Assembly (NCBI GenBank): GCA_937914945.1
Contig: CALGJF010000067.1
Location: 33,621-97,620 of the forward strand
DNA from: an uncultured Bacteroidales bacterium
Lineage (GTDB): Bacteria > Bacteroidota > Bacteroidia > Bacteroidales > Bacteroidaceae
Direction of reading: 5' to 3'
Length of the DNA: 64,000 nucleotides
The translations under genes were made by a program, and so were the position numbers. Below are positions 19,401 to 27,171 of the stretch, piece after piece; the first letter of the stretch is position 1, and each line of letters begins with the position of its first letter. The notes under the pieces are model-generated. The model did not search any database and was not told the origin of the DNA. It saw only the letters and a program-made list of their open reading frames with translations.

Positions 19401-20811
19401 GGAATATTGTAACCGCATATGCAGGGTTGCCGTTCCCCTCGGCAATCTCCTTGCCATCGACCATGTAGCTCAAAATCTCGGTGTCCACGGTGTTACCCTC
19501 TTTTGCGTCTGCAGCAATGTCGTATGTTATCCACAGATAGTGGTCGCCCACGGCAAGTTCTTTGCTGCCTGTTATGGTAAATGTGCCGTCATCGGCAAGT
19601 GTTACGGCTTCACCAAACTGCTCGCCATTTTGTTCGCGCCAGCTCATTTTGTTTTCGGGGTCTATGAACAACTCTCGCGAATTGGTGGCAAAGTATGCCT
19701 TAACATTGGTAATATCGGCACTGTTTGTACCTGCAAATCGGCCTGTTACACCTTGGAAGGCACAAGTACCTGTGAGACCTGTTACACGAATGGTGGAGCG
19801 CACGATGGGCTGATCGGTATTGCCTATACCGGTGCTCACCTTGCCCTGCACCACGATGGTATTTGCAACCACGGCTTCGGGATTGCTTACATCTACCTCG
19901 TCGAATTTCCAAAGCGACGCATTACCGCTTTCCGCAGCCCAACGCACAATGAGCGCACCCGCCTGCTGCGCATGCAATTCGGTACCTGTATCCTTTATAA
20001 TAAAATAGTCGTGAGCCTCTTCAATTGTATAGATATAGTTGGCAGCATCGGCCTTGCCGAATGCAGTACCGCCACCTGTTCCATTGCCGGCTGTTCCAAT
20101 ATACTCACCTCTGTAATTCTTGATGGCGAGCTTTCCATCCTGCTCCCAGAAACTCCAAATGCGGTCGGCGCTGAAAGATTTATCACCAAAACGCATGCGG
20201 TCGGCCTCGCTATCGTAGTACATAACCTTGTTTTTGCAATACTCTTTTGTTGCAGCACTTGTTATGTAGTACCAATACTGCTCTTCGTCAGTGCTCACTT
20301 GGGGTTTCTCTTGCTTGTCCTCTTTTATCTTTACCGTAAAATCGGTGAGCAACACACCTTTTCCATTTGTACCTGCCAATACAAACGACACACTCGACAG
20401 TTTTTGTTTTGTAGCACTCAAAGTTCTTGCTGTGGTGCTTGTCGTATAGGCTGTACCGTCGCTCATGGTGAACGAGAGAGCTGTATCGTGATTATTATTG
20501 GCAAACGTAAAACTATACTCTTCTATCACATAGCCTGCGGGAGGTGCAAGCGTGTAGGTTGATGTCGCGGCAGAACCCGTCATCATCTGTATGTTATCAC
20601 CAACCCAATTCATGTTATTCGCACCGCAAGAGAATTGCAATTGCGGTTCGGCAGTGCTCTTCCATGCACTGTTCCAGGCTTGGTTTACCGATTCACCACG
20701 ATAGAGGCTGCCTGTGGTTTTGTCCACGGTATATTCTACCGTTGCTATTTCCGTGGCCCACACGCACATGGTGCATATAAGAGCCAACAAGGTAAGTAGT
20801 TTACTTTTCAT
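16429..20811 (-). CDS. Large multidomain exo-alpha-sialidase (GH33)
   Basis: The 1460-aa secreted protein has a signal peptide (residues 1-19), a beta domain to ~170, a trefoil-like module (~175-305) and a BNR-associated N-terminal domain (~318-470). The sialidase propeller spans ~480-845. It has the YYRIP arginine motif near 487, five Asp boxes (such as SEDNGKTW and SRDGGITW) and the nucleophile-type VYYEENG motif near 804. C-terminal carbohydrate-binding-like modules follow. The last ~40 residues (YDLFGRPVANPVKG) resemble a sorting tail. It would release terminal sialic acid from host glycans. It shares modules with the second sialidase at 29.5 kb. Confidence 0.92.
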   Translation of the reverse strand: MKSKLLTLLALICTMCVWATEIATVEYTVDKTTGSLYRGESVNQAWNSAWKSTAEPQLQFSCGANNMNWVGDNIQMMTGSAATSTYTLAPPAGYVIEEYSFTFANNNHDTALSFTMSDGTAYTTSTTARTLSATKQKLSSVSFVLAGTNGKGVLLTDFTVKIKEDKQEKPQVSTDEEQYWYYITSAATKEYCKNKVMYYDSEADRMRFGDKSFSADRIWSFWEQDGKLAIKNYRGEYIGTAGNGTGGGTAFGKADAANYIYTIEEAHDYFIIKDTGTELHAQQAGALIVRWAAESGNASLWKFDEVDVSNPEAVVANTIVVQGKVSTGIGNTDQPIVRSTIRVTGLTGTCAFQGVTGRFAGTNSADITNVKAYFATNSRELFIDPENKMSWREQNGEQFGEAVTLADDGTFTITGSKELAVGDHYLWITYDIAADAKEGNTVDTEILSYMVDGKEIAEGNGNPAYAVTIFLSEGAVLMPMDKGSLYYRIPAITVSKDGARLVTLTDDRKAHNSDLPSHCYLVAQYSEDNGKTWSDPVTVAGTAETGGNYGHGDASIVTNRDNGEIVGIMTSAGTYGHGFFAGTAAEPPRWKTITSRDGGITWDAPVDHTDDLFGANCSNPNTNTWKSGFSGSGAALQRRNGTLVSSFVNREADNSQNFYFFMSDDGGKNWYVSGTSGTKSADEPKTLERNNGDLAISVRASGYNYYNYTSDEGATWHNPSQTRFTSGISGNACDGEYMVWCSTLEGNPWNIAFQTLPNSGSRQNVSIALSTDEGATFGNAKTICPRGSAYSAAVVLPDGTLGVYYEENGVFGGYTMRFVRFSLDWASDGVYKFTDDVTFKPIKSTAITDFTVAGTVNVTLTDANGNTFSDVLENCVLSEVNDVLKAKYPFIASIGDRARYRLASDGVSYDYTNTVEFSFEVSNADNTAWYNIYFPSNTNTGHPIYLSASSENDTNVPKVTEAVAYGNSQYNTQNYADKISWAIYNVDNSFAFTFKNKLTGKFIKVDNVANGNAKNVSYADEAYATAFTLVPDAASYHGDYALASEIDGAKGYVCSTSASYGFATNYNGNAHQGAWVKIVAAPDYDALVSEATTVVSSLGDKLGEYNAAEANQELLAEAKVAMNDAGNVKLNKLIAYAALGEGMVLNMPEPGNFYRISYDYGGDTGVKYLQGVASTVKGVAYTADKGAASIFYYADGQLLSYTAGKYLKEDDYSRGLQGVGVAGGTVTFDESPRVKGKYTIALTSFLHANISGTNYFSDHCKNNTCAAHDHSIEEVEALPVTISEVGYSTFHAPVAVEIPQGVSAYRAVINGEYIDLYSFDGVIPARQAVILKGAEGTYDFVITDNVEFTGENHLLGTINAIAASGVENPYTLQTKRDENNNVVGVVMRKYTGTDIGGFKMYMSISEEQAAAFSFRFPGTTGIETVEAEGTGDGRIYDLFGRPVANPVKGIYIVNGNKVIY

Positions 20812-20895
20812 AGATTAAATTTTAACGATTTGTTTTAAGTTTTTTCATTTATAATATCACTATTTTTGGAACAGTTGCCACACCGCTCCATTTTA

Positions 20896-20903
20896 CAAAT
20901 ATA
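20896..20903 (-). promoter_or_regulatory. -7 promoter box for the first sialidase
   Basis: On the minus strand the box reads TATATTTG, 84 bases before the start codon. Confidence 0.5.
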
Positions 20904-20968
20904 TGATAAAATTTACAAATTGCAAACTACTATGCCAAAAACCACATAACACACAGACTAATAACACG

Positions 20969-20998
20969 CAAAGCTAGGGGCAGCTGCCCCTAGCTTTG
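20969..20998. terminator. Palindromic terminator after the sulfatase-nagB operon
   Basis: A perfect 30-base palindrome (15-bp arms, no loop) lies 23 bases beyond the nagB-like stop. No strong T-run is present on the minus strand, so function as a terminator is inferred from position. Confidence 0.55.
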
Positions 20999-21021
20999 TA
21001 TATTATTTATGTACTTTATTC

Positions 21022-22944
21022 TTATAGCAATTTCACAAACATCTCTATTGCCTGATATTCGGGCAAGCCAATCTTGTCGAACAATTGCGCAGTTCCTTGT
21101 GTGCGCTCCTCGGCACGCTGCCAGAACTCGCGAGCATCCTCGCCCGGGAAGGGAACAATATCCTTCTGTGAAAGATGGCGGAAAATTGCGTGACGTTTGC
21201 GGATGAGTTCCTCGGGGCTGAGTGGCACTGCCATATCTGCCACAGCCAAATCCCACTCCTGCCATGCACCACGATAAAGCCATATATGGCACTCCTTGGC
21301 CCAAGGCTCATCTTTCACCTCGTCCCACGCACGCAATACAGCCTCTATACATACGCGATGCGTGCCATGCGGGTCGGTGAGGTCGCCTGCGGCGTAAATT
21401 TGGTGAGGTTTCACCTGGCGCATAAGAGCCTTTACAATCTCAATATCGTCATCGCCCAACAGCCCTTTCTTTATGCCACCTGTTTCGTAGAATGGAAGGT
21501 TGAGGAAATGAGCGTTTGTGCGGTCGTTAAGACCGATGGAACGACAAGCTGCGCGTGCCTCGGCACGACGTATTGCTCCTTTGAGGTCGAGCAAAGCGCG
21601 GGGCTCGGGCTCACCTGGCTTTTTATTGGCTATAATATCGCGTATTTCGTTGAACTTGTCGCCAAAGCCCATTTCGCGGGCGGTATCGATATTCTGCAAC
21701 ACCACATCGTCATACACAGCCACGTTACCCGATGTCTGATATGCCACATGCACGTCGTGTCCCTGCTCGATAAGGCGATTAAAGGTACCACCCATTGAAA
21801 TAACATCATCGTCGGGGTGAGGCGAGAATATTATCACACGCTTGGGGAAGGGTGTAGAGGATACAGGACGGGTAGAATCGTCGGCATTGGGTTTGCCACC
21901 GGGCCAACCCGATATTATGTGCTGTATTTCGTTAAATACTCTGATATTTATCTGGTCATAAGTATCGACACGCTCCAATAGGTCTGACAAAGAATTCTTT
22001 ATATAATCCTGATGAGTCAATTTCAATATAGGCTTGTCAACCACCTGGCAAAGCCAGATAACCGCCTTGCGGATGAGTTTGGGAGTCCACTCCGTGGGAG
22101 GTGCGATGAGCCAAGGCTCCTTCACGCGTGTGAGTTCCTGCGCCGCAGCCTCATCAATAATCACCTGGATGTTACGATGCTCTTGCAGATATGTTGCGGG
22201 ATAGTTCTCGGAAACAGCACCCTCGATAAGCTCTTTTGCAATAACGGTCTTCTCCTCGCCCCACATCATGAGCACCACCTTTTTGGCACTCATAATTGTG
22301 TCCATACCCATGGTTATCGCAGTCTTGGGTACCTCATTGGGATTTGAGAAAAACTTATTCTGTGTTCTGCGCGAATTGTAGCTTAACTGCACAAGGCGCG
22401 TGGTTGATTTGGAGTATGTACCGGGCTCGTTGAAACCAACCTGGCCTATCTCGCCCACACCCATAATCATCAAATCCACCTGCCCGCGAACCTTCTGCTC
22501 ATAACTTTTACAATATTCGTTCACTTGGTCTCGTGGCACAGTGCCATCGGGAAAATGCACGTTCTTGGGGTCGATATCCACATACTTTAAGAAATCCTCA
22601 TAAACGCGATGGTTGCGGCTTTGGGGATTTTCGGGTTGCATGGGATAGAACTCGTCAAGGCTGTAAACCTCCACGTTCTTAAAGCTAACCTCGCCGGCCT
22701 TATAGCGGTTCACAAGTTCCGAATATAGACCAAGCGGTGTGCGACCGGTTGAAAGACCAAGCACAAACAGGCCATCCACTCTGTGGTTATTTATAGCTTT
22801 TACCACAACATCGGCCGCACGTTTGGCACCCTCTGCCGCTGTGGCACATATAAGTGTGGGCACTTTTTCAAACTTGCAAATACTATCAAGCGATGCCGAA
22901 ACGGGCAACTCGCCAATCTTGGGAAGTACAAATTTTGGATTCAT
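21022..22944 (-). CDS. NagB-like glucosamine-6-phosphate deaminase fused to a PIG-L/LmbE deacetylase-like domain
   Basis: The 640-aa cytoplasmic protein has two enzyme-like parts. Residues ~30-275 are NagB-like (LGLSTGRTPLGLY near 62, YSLDEFYP near 94, GFNEPG near 170). Residues ~367-640 are PIG-L/LmbE-like, with the zinc motif SPHPDDD at 374-380 and DPHGTHR later. NagB converts GlcN6P to Fru6P and ammonia; PIG-L enzymes remove N-acetyl groups. The NagB loop reads GEIGQVGFNEP, so positions matching E. coli Asp141 and His143 are Ile166 and Gln168, while Glu148 is kept as Glu173. It ends the sulfatase operon. Long NagB fusions are common in Bacteroidetes, so activity needs testing. Confidence 0.82.
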   Translation of the reverse strand: MNPKFVLPKIGELPVSASLDSICKFEKVPTLICATAAEGAKRAADVVVKAINNHRVDGLFVLGLSTGRTPLGLYSELVNRYKAGEVSFKNVEVYSLDEFYPMQPENPQSRNHRVYEDFLKYVDIDPKNVHFPDGTVPRDQVNEYCKSYEQKVRGQVDLMIMGVGEIGQVGFNEPGTYSKSTTRLVQLSYNSRRTQNKFFSNPNEVPKTAITMGMDTIMSAKKVVLMMWGEEKTVIAKELIEGAVSENYPATYLQEHRNIQVIIDEAAAQELTRVKEPWLIAPPTEWTPKLIRKAVIWLCQVVDKPILKLTHQDYIKNSLSDLLERVDTYDQINIRVFNEIQHIISGWPGGKPNADDSTRPVSSTPFPKRVIIFSPHPDDDVISMGGTFNRLIEQGHDVHVAYQTSGNVAVYDDVVLQNIDTAREMGFGDKFNEIRDIIANKKPGEPEPRALLDLKGAIRRAEARAACRSIGLNDRTNAHFLNLPFYETGGIKKGLLGDDDIEIVKALMRQVKPHQIYAAGDLTDPHGTHRVCIEAVLRAWDEVKDEPWAKECHIWLYRGAWQEWDLAVADMAVPLSPEELIRKRHAIFRHLSQKDIVPFPGEDAREFWQRAEERTQGTAQLFDKIGLPEYQAIEMFVKLL

Positions 22945-22997
22945 ATTATCATTTTTTTAGTTAGTTATACTTATAGTTTACTTATAGTTTTTATCTT

Positions 22998-24242
22998 TTA
23001 TCTATCTCTATCCATTACAAGTGCCGGCGACTCGCCCTTGTCGAGCATTGTTTTCATGTACCGCATTGCCGAATCGCTGTGCCTGAAAAACATCTTATAT
23101 CCCTCGCATAGCACATTCATATATGGCTCGCCGTTCTTTGCATAACCAAAACGATGTTTGGGACACTCGCCTTTGCAAAGGAAATAGTAGTTGCAACGCT
23201 TGCATTCCATGGGCAACGCCTCGCGCTTGTCGCGGCCAAAGGCCTGCTGCTCCTCGCTTTTATACATATCCACAAGCTCTTTTTCGGCAATGTTGCCCAA
23301 GCGATATTCGGGATACACAAAATGGTCGCACGAATAGACATCGCCGTTATGCTCCACCACAAGCCCGTCGCCACACACATCGCAAAAAGCGCATAGTGAA
23401 GGCGGCACACCATACCAATTTGAAAGCGTTATATCGAACAGTTGCACAAAATAACTGCCCACATCGCGCTTTATCCACTCGTCGAACACATCGCACATAA
23501 ACTGCCCGTAACCGCGTGCCGAAACCGACCACGGTGCCTCTACGGCATCCTCTTCGTCGGGCGAAACTATTAACGGCCTGCGCCCCTCGCGCATTTTCAC
23601 ATACTCCACCACAGGCAGAAACTGCATATAGTGGTTGATGGAGCGCAGGAACTTGTAAACCTCGGCACCACGCCCCTCGCTGCGCTTGTTCACTGTGGCA
23701 AGGAGATTAAACTCCACCCCTTTTTGAACAAAAAGCTCGGCAGCCTTCATCACGCGAGAGAAGGTGGGCGCGCCGCCGCAATCGCGACGGAAGGCATCGT
23801 GTATATCCTCGGGGCCATCAAGTGAGAGGCCCACGAGGAAGCCATTATCGGCAAAGAAACGACACCACGCCTCATTTACAAGAATTCCGTTTGTCTGTAT
23901 TGTGTTCTCTATGGTTTTGTCGCCTGCATACTTTTTTTGCAGTTCCATCGCCTTCTCAAAGAAGGGAAGGCCGGCCATTAACGGCTCGCCACCATGCCAA
24001 CAAAAGGAGATATTTTGCTGCGATGCCCCTTCGATATACTGCCTTATGTATGTTTCAAGGAGTTCGTCGCTCATCCTTGGCATAGAGCCGTTGTATATAT
24101 CGGCCTTGTCGCGGTAGTAACAATAGTTACAATCGAGATTGCATGCCGAGCCTATCGGTTTCACCATGGTGCCGAAAGCTGGTGCCCTCCTCATCTTTGC
24201 AACATCGACGAGGTTCAAATTGTTCCTCTTGTTACTCTTCAT
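22998..24242 (-). CDS. Anaerobic sulfatase-maturating enzyme (radical SAM)
   Basis: The 414-aa radical SAM protein has the cluster motif CNLDCNYC (Cys34, Cys38, Cys41) and a SPASM-type C-terminal Cys set (CAFCDVCGDG, then CKRCNYYFLCKGECPKHR) for auxiliary Fe-S clusters. This is the pattern of anSME, which oxidises a Cys or Ser of sulfatases to formylglycine without oxygen. It starts 6 bases after the sulfatase gene, whose active-site motif has Ser as the residue to be oxidised, so the pair fits enzyme and substrate. It acts in the cytoplasm before export. Confidence 0.93.
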   Translation of the reverse strand: MKSNKRNNLNLVDVAKMRRAPAFGTMVKPIGSACNLDCNYCYYRDKADIYNGSMPRMSDELLETYIRQYIEGASQQNISFCWHGGEPLMAGLPFFEKAMELQKKYAGDKTIENTIQTNGILVNEAWCRFFADNGFLVGLSLDGPEDIHDAFRRDCGGAPTFSRVMKAAELFVQKGVEFNLLATVNKRSEGRGAEVYKFLRSINHYMQFLPVVEYVKMREGRRPLIVSPDEEDAVEAPWSVSARGYGQFMCDVFDEWIKRDVGSYFVQLFDITLSNWYGVPPSLCAFCDVCGDGLVVEHNGDVYSCDHFVYPEYRLGNIAEKELVDMYKSEEQQAFGRDKREALPMECKRCNYYFLCKGECPKHRFGYAKNGEPYMNVLCEGYKMFFRHSDSAMRYMKTMLDKGESPALVMDRDR

Positions 24243-24248
24243 TGCCGC

Positions 24249-25823
24249 TTATTCCATTATAAACTGTTGCTCGCCATACATCTCCTGTAACTTGCGAAGC
24301 ATTGCCTTCAAGCTGTCTGTAAGTTCCTCTGTACCGGCTGTACCATAGATATTATTAAGTTCGTGTTTATCTGTGGCAAGGTCAAAGAGCTCCCACTCAC
24401 TATAATCGTCGCCATAGAAGTGAATGAGCTTATATCGCTCGGTGCGTACACCGTAATGGGGGCGCACTGCATGCTCGGCGGGGTACTCGTAATAGTGGTA
24501 GTAGAGACCTTCGCGTTTGGGATTCCACTCCTCACCCTTGAGCAACGGCAATAACGACTCACCCTGTATATCGGCCGGAACAGGCACACCTGCAGCCTCC
24601 AAAATTGTGGGTGCGTAGTCTATATTCTGCACAAGCTGTGTTACATCGCCCTTTACACCGCCCGGCAGACGCATGAGCAGAGGTGTGCGGAATGACTCCT
24701 CGTACATGAAGCGTTTGTCGAACCATCCATGCTCACCCATATAAAAACCCTGGTCGGAGGTATAGACGATGAGGGTATTTTCCATGAGTCCGTTCTCTTG
24801 CAAATAGTCGAGCACCACGCCCACGTTTCTATCTACCGATGTAATGACACGCAGATAGTCGCGCATATATTGCTGGAACTTCCATGCATCGAGTTCCTTG
24901 CCCTGTAAACCGGCAGCCTTGAAATCGGCTATAACTTTGTCGTAATGGGCATCCCATACAGCCTTTTGCTCGGGCGACATTGTACGATAGATTCTGCGGC
25001 CCCACTCTTCGAGGTCGGCGCGAGAATGTATTGCGCTGTCTTTATCGGCCATTTTAAGGTCATAGATAATATCCATATCCTTTGATATAGACATTTTCTG
25101 CTCGCCTGCCGCGCGACGGCCTTTGTAATCGTCGTAGAAGGTTTCGGGCAATGGGAATTTGCTATCGGCAAAGAGTGATAGGTCGCAGGTATCAGGCATC
25201 CATGTACGATGCGGTGCTTTGTGGTGCAACAGCAAGCAGAAGGGCTTGCTCTTATCGCGTAAAGAGTCGAGCCACTCGATTGCAAGGTCTGTGGTAACAT
25301 TGGTAGCGTAGCCCTCGCGCTGCACCTTCTCGCCGTTCCTTATAAATGTGGGGTTATAGTAATCGCCCTGCCCTATGAGGATATCCCAATGATTAAAGCC
25401 TGTGGGGTCCGATGTCAGGTGCCATTTTCCTATAACTGCGGTTTCATAGCCCTGTTGTTGCAACAATTTGGGGAATGTCTGCTGGCTGCCGTCAAACGAC
25501 GAGCTATTATCGGTAAAACCGTTTGTAAAGCTATGCTTACCTGTGAGCATACACGCACGCGAGGGGCCGCTGATAGAGTTCGCCACAAAACTGTTGGTAA
25601 AACGCACTCCATCGGCCGCTATGCGATCGATGTTAGGTGTTTGAATATAGGTTGTATCATACGCGCTGATTGTCTGATAAGAGTGGTCGTCGCACATGAT
25701 ATACAGAATATTCAGCGGTTTTTGCTCCTGTTTCTTCTCGTTGCACGACACAAAGGGAAGGGTGGCCACGCCTGCAGCCGAAAGAACAATAAATTGTTTT
25801 GTTTTGTCGAAAATCTTGCTCAT
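24249..25823 (-). CDS. Serine-type sulfatase lipoprotein (family S1)
   Basis: The 524-aa protein has a lipoprotein-like signal (Cys27 after LPFVS), then the sulfatase fold: metal-binding MCDDHSY near 43, the activation motif S-G-P-S-R with Ser85 as formylglycine precursor, GKWHL near 139, and a second metal site at TSDQGFYMGEHGW. Overall pattern resembles Bacteroides GlcNAc-6-O-sulfatases acting on mucin or glycosaminoglycan ends. Substrate is inferred from similarity and from neighbouring hexosaminidase and sialidases. It is first in an operon with its maturase and the NagB fusion. It probably acts in the periplasm or at the cell surface. Confidence 0.92.
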   Translation of the reverse strand: MSKIFDKTKQFIVLSAAGVATLPFVSCNEKKQEQKPLNILYIMCDDHSYQTISAYDTTYIQTPNIDRIAADGVRFTNSFVANSISGPSRACMLTGKHSFTNGFTDNSSSFDGSQQTFPKLLQQQGYETAVIGKWHLTSDPTGFNHWDILIGQGDYYNPTFIRNGEKVQREGYATNVTTDLAIEWLDSLRDKSKPFCLLLHHKAPHRTWMPDTCDLSLFADSKFPLPETFYDDYKGRRAAGEQKMSISKDMDIIYDLKMADKDSAIHSRADLEEWGRRIYRTMSPEQKAVWDAHYDKVIADFKAAGLQGKELDAWKFQQYMRDYLRVITSVDRNVGVVLDYLQENGLMENTLIVYTSDQGFYMGEHGWFDKRFMYEESFRTPLLMRLPGGVKGDVTQLVQNIDYAPTILEAAGVPVPADIQGESLLPLLKGEEWNPKREGLYYHYYEYPAEHAVRPHYGVRTERYKLIHFYGDDYSEWELFDLATDKHELNNIYGTAGTEELTDSLKAMLRKLQEMYGEQQFIME

Positions 25824-25870
25824 AGTACTTTATTTTTGTTTTTATATTGACGTAGCATATTCATCAAAGG

Positions 25871-25878
25871 CAAATATA
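25871..25878 (-). promoter_or_regulatory. -7 promoter box for the sulfatase operon
   Basis: On the minus strand the box reads TATATTTG, 47 bases before the sulfatase start. Confidence 0.5.
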
Positions 25879-25983
25879 GAATATTTTAAGAAAGATTGAG
25901 CACTTTTTAATGAAAAATAATAATATATAAAGACTTTTTATGATATGGAGTGTAACAACTTGCCTTTTTCGGAACTTTTAGCG

Positions 25984-26019
25984 CATAAAAAATGCGAGCC
26001 GAAACTCGCATTTTTTATG
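25984..26019 (-). terminator. Terminator after the ROK kinase gene
   Basis: A perfect 15-bp stem pairs 25984-25998 with 26005-26019 around a 6-base loop, with T-rich flanks. It lies 13 bases beyond the ROK gene stop. Confidence 0.8.
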
Positions 26020-26032
26020 GTTTGCATCGAAA

Positions 26033-26995
26033 TCAATCCTTCCAGCCAAGGGCCGAGGCGCCAAGCACTGCAGCATCGGCACCGGGAAGAGAAGATTTAA
26101 GCACCTTAACCTTGTCTTTCCACAAGAATACAACATTCTCGTTCATGCGCTTGCGTATGGGATTCAAAAGAAGGTCGCCTGCATTGGCAAGACCGCCGAA
26201 GAGCACAATGGCCTCGGGAGCCGAGAAAGCAATGAAATTACAGAAGGCATCGCCAAGCACATTGCCTGTAAATTCAAAAATCTCTTTTGCAAGAGCATCG
26301 CCCTCCATGGCAGCATCAAAGAGCATCTTTGATGTGAGTTCGTTTATGCAGATATTGCGCAGAATGCTGGGCTGGTCGCGCTCTACAAGCCATTTTTTGG
26401 CAGTGCGCACAATACCTGTTGCCGAGGCATAGGTCTCCAAACAGTCGGTGCGGCCGCAACCACACTGGCGGCCCTCCAATACGGGTGCTGTAACGTGTCC
26501 AAGTTCACCGGCAAAGCCATCGTGGCCATAGATAAGCTGGCCATTGGCAACAATACCGCTACCCACACCTGTACCAAGTGTGATATATACAAAATCCTTC
26601 ATACCTTGCGCAACGCCATACTTCATTTCACCGATGGCCGCTGCATTGGCATCATTTGTTACTTTTGTGGGGATGCCTGTCTTGGACTCAATGAGCCAAC
26701 CCAGAGGCACGATACCCTTCCAAGGCAGATTGGCTGCATTTACAATCTCACCGGTGTAGTAGTTTGCCATAGGCGCGCCAATACCGATACCTTCAATTTT
26801 ACCCTCCACGCCACACTCTTTGGCAAGTTTCTCCACCACGCTTGCAATAGTGTCGGTGTATTCTTCTATCTCAGGGTGTGCCTGAGTTTTGGTTGTGTCA
26901 TCCTTTGCAAGGATATGACCTTTTGCATCTACCAGACCTATTACTGTGTTAGTTCCACCAAGGTCTATTCCAATTACATACTTTTCGCTGAGCAT
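26033..26995 (-). CDS. ROK family sugar kinase (glucokinase or amino-sugar kinase)
   Basis: The 320-aa protein has the ROK pattern: ATP-binding GIDLGGTNT near residue 9, catalytic NDANAAA with Asp115, GTGVGSGIV near 141, and the structural zinc site from His167 and Cys178, Cys180, Cys185 (CGCGRTDC). It phosphorylates a hexose in the cytoplasm. In Bacteroides such enzymes act on glucose and on N-acetylglucosamine; the surrounding GH20 and sulfatase genes favour an amino sugar here. It is a single-gene unit with its own promoter and terminator. Confidence 0.9.
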   Translation of the reverse strand: MLSEKYVIGIDLGGTNTVIGLVDAKGHILAKDDTTKTQAHPEIEEYTDTIASVVEKLAKECGVEGKIEGIGIGAPMANYYTGEIVNAANLPWKGIVPLGWLIESKTGIPTKVTNDANAAAIGEMKYGVAQGMKDFVYITLGTGVGSGIVANGQLIYGHDGFAGELGHVTAPVLEGRQCGCGRTDCLETYASATGIVRTAKKWLVERDQPSILRNICINELTSKMLFDAAMEGDALAKEIFEFTGNVLGDAFCNFIAFSAPEAIVLFGGLANAGDLLLNPIRKRMNENVVFLWKDKVKVLKSSLPGADAAVLGASALGWKD

Positions 26996-27041
26996 TTGTT
27001 ATATTTTTTTAGTTATAAGTAATTCGCTGGGTTTAACTTTG

Positions 27042-27049
27042 CGAATATA
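27042..27049 (-). promoter_or_regulatory. -7 promoter box for the ROK kinase
   Basis: On the minus strand the box reads TATATTCG, 46 bases before the start codon. Confidence 0.5.
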
Positions 27050-27134
27050 TAGAAAAAATGGATAAGTAGTGCATAATCGTTGTAAAAAAACACAAAAACA
27101 GAATTTATTTTACATTCTTTTGGTTCTTTACTAT

Positions 27135-27142
27135 TATATTTG
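27135..27142 (+). promoter_or_regulatory. -7 promoter box for the GH20 gene
   Basis: TATATTTG lies 29 bases before the GH20 start, divergent from the ROK promoter. Confidence 0.55.
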
Positions 27143-27171
27143 CAAACAGATAATAATATTAAAACAGCACC

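Noticed and set aside
19159..20562. 467-residue plus-strand frame opposite the first sialidase
   Set aside because: It is Cys-rich with no domain, lies wholly inside a well-supported gene, and mirrors its codon pattern.
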